DNA from: a bacterium
GTDB taxonomy: Bacteria; Electryoneota; RPQS01
Assembly: GCA_016702305.1 (NCBI GenBank)
Contig: JADJEH010000001.1
Location: 1-64,000, forward strand
DNA: 64,000 bases
Direction of reading: 5' to 3'
This document shows positions 61,499-64,000 of the stretch, piece by piece. The position numbers and the translations under genes are program-made. Each line of letters begins with the position of its first letter. Position 1 is the first letter of the stretch. Under the pieces are notes generated by a model that saw only the letters and a list, made by a program, of their open reading frames with translations, had not been told where the DNA came from and searched no databases.

Positions 61499-63364
61499 CT
61501 AACTCTTCGCCACCAGCTCCAACGACTTCTTCGGGTTCATCAGCTTGACCGTGCGGTCGCCGGCCTTCTGCTCGTCCGCGCCGTTGATGATCAGGTCGCG
61601 CAACTGCGATGCCGTCAAATTCGGATTGATGGCCAGCAGTTTGCCGGCCAGATTCAACACCTGCGGCGAACTCATCGAAGTACCGTTGAGCTTCATCTGC
61701 GTGCCGCCGGGCACATAACTCAACACTTCAAAGCCGTTGCCATAAACATCCACCTTGCCAAAGCTCGTGAAGCTCGTCTCTTCGCCGGCCTGATCCACCG
61801 CGCCAATCGAAATGATGTTCGGCAGATCATAGCTCGACGGATAGAACTCGGCAAATTCGTTGTCGAGGTTCGAATTGCCCGCGCTGGTGATGAACAGAAT
61901 GTTCGGCGCGTTCATAATTGCGTTCTTAAACGCCGTGTCGCCAATCGTATAGATCTTGCGTGCCAACGCCTTGCGCTCTTCCACCGTGCCGCCCGCGTTG
62001 TTCGCTTCCAGCGCAGATTCAATGCTCGACAGCGAACCGCCCCAGCTCATGTTGACCGCGCGCACGCCGTTCTTCTTGAAGTAATCAATCGTCTCAACCA
62101 GCGCCGCCGCATCCTTCGTCGCCTGCTCAATCGTCGGCGTCTCCGGCTGAATGCGATGGTCAAACGTCAGACGCGCGCCCAGAATCCGGCAATACGGATT
62201 GCCCGCCGCCGCGATACCTGCTACGTGCGTGCCATGGCAGTAGTTGCCGTAAAGACCAATCGCCTCGATAAACGGCTGTACGTCTTCCTGCTTCAGCGTC
62301 GAGATGTACTTCTTGATCTCAGTCGCCTCGTCGCTCTCAACGGCCGACTGCACATCGCCCAGACCCTTCATCCAACGGCGCATCTGATCTTCGTCGGCCT
62401 TCATCTCGTAGTTGCCAATCGGGAACAGCAGGGAAGTCTCCTTGTTCGAGTGCAGATCCCAGGCGATGCCGTGCACGTCGTCCACGAATCCGTTCTGGTC
62501 GTCATCCTTGTTGTTGCCCGCGACTTCTTTGTCGTTGACCCACATCTGACCAAGCGGTCCGAAAATATTATAGTCCACGCCCGAATCCCAGACCGCCAGC
62601 GTCACGGGCTTGTAGCTGCCGCCCTTGGGCAGGTCCACGTTGCGGTCGGCCCAGATGTCGGCCTTCTGCACGTTGTGAGCGTCAATATACTCCGACAGCG
62701 CCGCAATGAAAATCTGCTTCTTGGGAATGTAATAGCGCAGAGTAAAGTACGGGCTCAACAGGCCTATTGCATTATCCTGCGTCATCTCACCATTCGTCAA
62801 ATCCAACTGCGGCTGCAAACCGGCTTCCAAGCCACCGACCACGACTGCCGGCGAAGCCATCTCGGCCGAGCCCTTCTGCGCCTTGACGTTGGCTTCCACA
62901 ACCTCGTAAGGCATGTTGGCCAGCATCGAGCGGATTTCCTTGTCAACATTCTGATCGTAGTTCTCGTTGCCCTTAAGCTGCGCCTTGGCAATCGCCCGGC
63001 CCACCATCGCCGTCGTGTGCTTGGCGGCTTCCTTGTCCTCAAGCGCGATGCGAAGGTTCACATATTCAAGGTAGCGCGCCCAATCGTTCTCGATCATGGC
63101 AATCGTACCCAGACTCGCGTACATTCCTTGCAGCGTCGCCTTGTCGGAAATCTCGTACTTCTCGAGATCGGCCAGAATGTCTTCCTTGACTTCGGCGGCG
63201 AGCTTCTTGATCGCGGCGTCGTCCTCGATGAACGACACAACCGACTGATCAATCTTATACGTATGCCGCGGCAGGTCGTCGAGTTTCTCAATCTTGATTT
63301 TCTGAGCCAGCGCTGCAGATGACAGCAAGCCCAGCATTACCAACAGCACCCAAGTGCGTTTCAT
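61499..63364 (-). CDS. Secreted subtilisin-family (S8) protease with long insertion between Asp and His
   Basis: 621 residues. Signal peptide (WVLLVMLGLLSSAALAQ) and a ~225-residue helical N-terminal region, then S8 motifs: Asp in LAVWDSGVDYNIFGPLG, a Ca-loop NNKDDDQNGFVDDVHG, His in NYCHGTHVAGIAAAGNPYC and Ser in KLNGTSMSSPQVLNLAGKLL. About 117 residues separate Asp from His, against roughly 30 in subtilisin; the extra segment is acidic and helical (RRWMKGLGDVQSAVESDEAT). It lacks a sorting tail, so it differs from the subtilase at 43949 and is probably periplasmic or released. Confidence 0.87.
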   Translation of the reverse strand: MKRTWVLLVMLGLLSSAALAQKIKIEKLDDLPRHTYKIDQSVVSFIEDDAAIKKLAAEVKEDILADLEKYEISDKATLQGMYASLGTIAMIENDWARYLEYVNLRIALEDKEAAKHTTAMVGRAIAKAQLKGNENYDQNVDKEIRSMLANMPYEVVEANVKAQKGSAEMASPAVVVGGLEAGLQPQLDLTNGEMTQDNAIGLLSPYFTLRYYIPKKQIFIAALSEYIDAHNVQKADIWADRNVDLPKGGSYKPVTLAVWDSGVDYNIFGPLGQMWVNDKEVAGNNKDDDQNGFVDDVHGIAWDLHSNKETSLLFPIGNYEMKADEDQMRRWMKGLGDVQSAVESDEATEIKKYISTLKQEDVQPFIEAIGLYGNYCHGTHVAGIAAAGNPYCRILGARLTFDHRIQPETPTIEQATKDAAALVETIDYFKKNGVRAVNMSWGGSLSSIESALEANNAGGTVEERKALARKIYTIGDTAFKNAIMNAPNILFITSAGNSNLDNEFAEFYPSSYDLPNIISIGAVDQAGEETSFTSFGKVDVYGNGFEVLSYVPGGTQMKLNGTSMSSPQVLNLAGKLLAINPNLTASQLRDLIINGADEQKAGDRTVKLMNPKKSLELVAKS

Positions 63365-63516
63365 GTTCTTCTCCGTGCGGGAAAGTGAATTGGAAAGTTT
63401 GAAATATGAAGTCTGAAGTCAGAAGTCACGGCGGCAGGATTCTTGAACTGCCTCACAGGGGCGAGATGCTTCCGGAGCTTCGGCCCTGCGGCAATCGGTC
63501 CAGCGGCCACGCAAGC

Positions 63517-64000
63517 TCATGAGATTAGATACCCGTTTGCCCCGCTTTGTGGCAATGGAGCAGGGTGGAAGGGAGGAGCGTGCCGAAACGGCTTGCCGGT
63601 TTCAAACCGTAGCGCCGCTTCCAGTGAATCGAACCAGGGGCGAAAACCGACTGCCGCCAGCTTCGCTGGTTGGACATTCAGGCTACCCAGCAGGAGCTCC
63701 CGACCCATCTCACCAAAGATAGTATTTACAACAAATTCCGGAAGCGGAGCCCACGTGGGTCTGCGTAAAACTCGCCCAAGGGTCTCCGTAAATTCTTTAT
63801 TGCTTAGCGTTTGACCTGAAGCCACATTTACAGGGCCCACCAGCCGTTCGTCGTACATTGCCCACAAAAACACCGCGAGGAGGTCGTCGAGGTGAATCCA
63901 GCTCATCTGCTGGCGCCCGGTGCCGATCCGGCCCCCGAGCCCCAGTTTGAATGGGAGGAGCAACTTCGGGAGGGCACCACCCCAACCCGAGAGGACCATG
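63517..64000 (-). CDS. TIGR01777-type NAD-dependent epimerase/dehydratase, C-terminal part
   Basis: 161 codons lie in the window; the frame is open to its edge, so the N-terminal Rossmann half is missing. Visible signatures of the family (YfcH/SULA-like) are VLSGWGGALPKLLLPFKLGL, the GTGRQQMSWIHLDDLLAVFL block, GPVNVASGQTLSNKEFTETL, RRPTWAPLPEFV, GEMGRELLLGSLNVQPAKL and the final GFRPWFDSLEAALRFE. These atypical SDRs bind NAD(P); their substrate is generally unknown. The tail after EAALRF (GKPFRHAPPFHPAPLPQ) is unusually long. Confidence 0.82.
   Translation of the reverse strand, partial: MVLSGWGGALPKLLLPFKLGLGGRIGTGRQQMSWIHLDDLLAVFLWAMYDERLVGPVNVASGQTLSNKEFTETLGRVLRRPTWAPLPEFVVNTIFGEMGRELLLGSLNVQPAKLAAVGFRPWFDSLEAALRFETGKPFRHAPPFHPAPLPQSGANGYLIS

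Noticed and set aside
61394..63322. 642-codon ORF on the plus strand antisense to the subtilase
   Set aside because: It mirrors the minus-strand gene exactly, its product is Arg/His/Val-rich nonsense, and the minus-strand frame has a signal peptide and the S8 triad.

Overview
This 64 kb window comes from a Gram-negative, aerobic, chemoheterotrophic bacterium with fairly high G+C. Five proteins (17592-19769, 25686-27223, 27976-29751, 43949-47353, 60246-61397) end in a 'YPNPFNP'-type C-terminal sorting tail (YPNPCNS in one, FPNPFNS in another), the hallmark of type IX secretion-like export in the FCB superphylum. The readable promoters are ordinary sigma70-type (TTGnnn, 17 bp, TAnnnT), not the Bacteroidota type. 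I therefore infer an FCB-group lineage outside Bacteroidota (Calditrichota, KSB1 or Electryoneota-like); the sequence alone does not fix the phylum.

Layout. 0-2 kb: end of a cytochrome oxidase cluster (heme o synthase, Cox11, a 49-residue membrane protein, subunit III). 2.3-4.1 kb: a secreted thioredoxin-fold protein and a lipoprotein, convergent on a shared terminator. 4.2-8.4 kb, minus strand: a probable metal-handling island (Cys-rich secreted protein, TonB receptor with a CxxC in its plug, a damaged YHS-domain protein, a CxxC YHS-like protein, a barrel-like protein). 8.6-9.3 kb: a frameshifted phage-type DNA-binding protein. 9.4-15.8 kb: four overlapping genes for secreted proteins (PQQ-type sugar dehydrogenase, Asp-box propeller, GH18 chitinase, LamG protein) sharing a C-terminal FN3-like module. 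15.9-20.4 kb: a surface-repeat protein, a membrane-tethered winged-helix regulator with its own operator, a YCF48 propeller and a REP-associated transposase flanked by its REP sequences.

20.7-27.9 kb: pyruvate dehydrogenase E1 alpha, E1 beta and E2 with a radical SAM/SPASM gene between E1 and E2, then a frameshifted sorting-tail protein and a lipoate ligase-like protein. 29.9-36.6 kb: a CoA-ester cluster (FlK-like thioesterase, EthD protein, three crotonases including PaaF and PaaG types, aldehyde dehydrogenase, NmrA-like protein). 36.7-41.9 kb: two giant collagen-like/YadA-like fibre proteins with S74 autochaperone ends around a small secreted protein. 42.2-57.6 kb, minus strand: PafA-like phosphatase, then a long co-directional run: 2-oxoglutarate dehydrogenase E1-E2-E3, GT2 glycosyltransferase, polytopic membrane protein, TPR-flanked zinc metallopeptidase and subtilase. 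57.9-64 kb: prohibitin-like protein, DoxX, Asp/Glu racemase, a tandem C/G hairpin array, a propeller protein, an unusual subtilase and a partial TIGR01777-type epimerase.

The genes connect in two main ways. The only E3 (lpd) sits with the OGDH genes and presumably serves PDH as well, while the lipoate ligase sits with PDH. Much of the rest is a secretome for polymer, protein and phosphate-ester breakdown. Several ORFs carry single-base deletions or in-frame stops, so part of the sequence may contain assembly errors or young pseudogenes.
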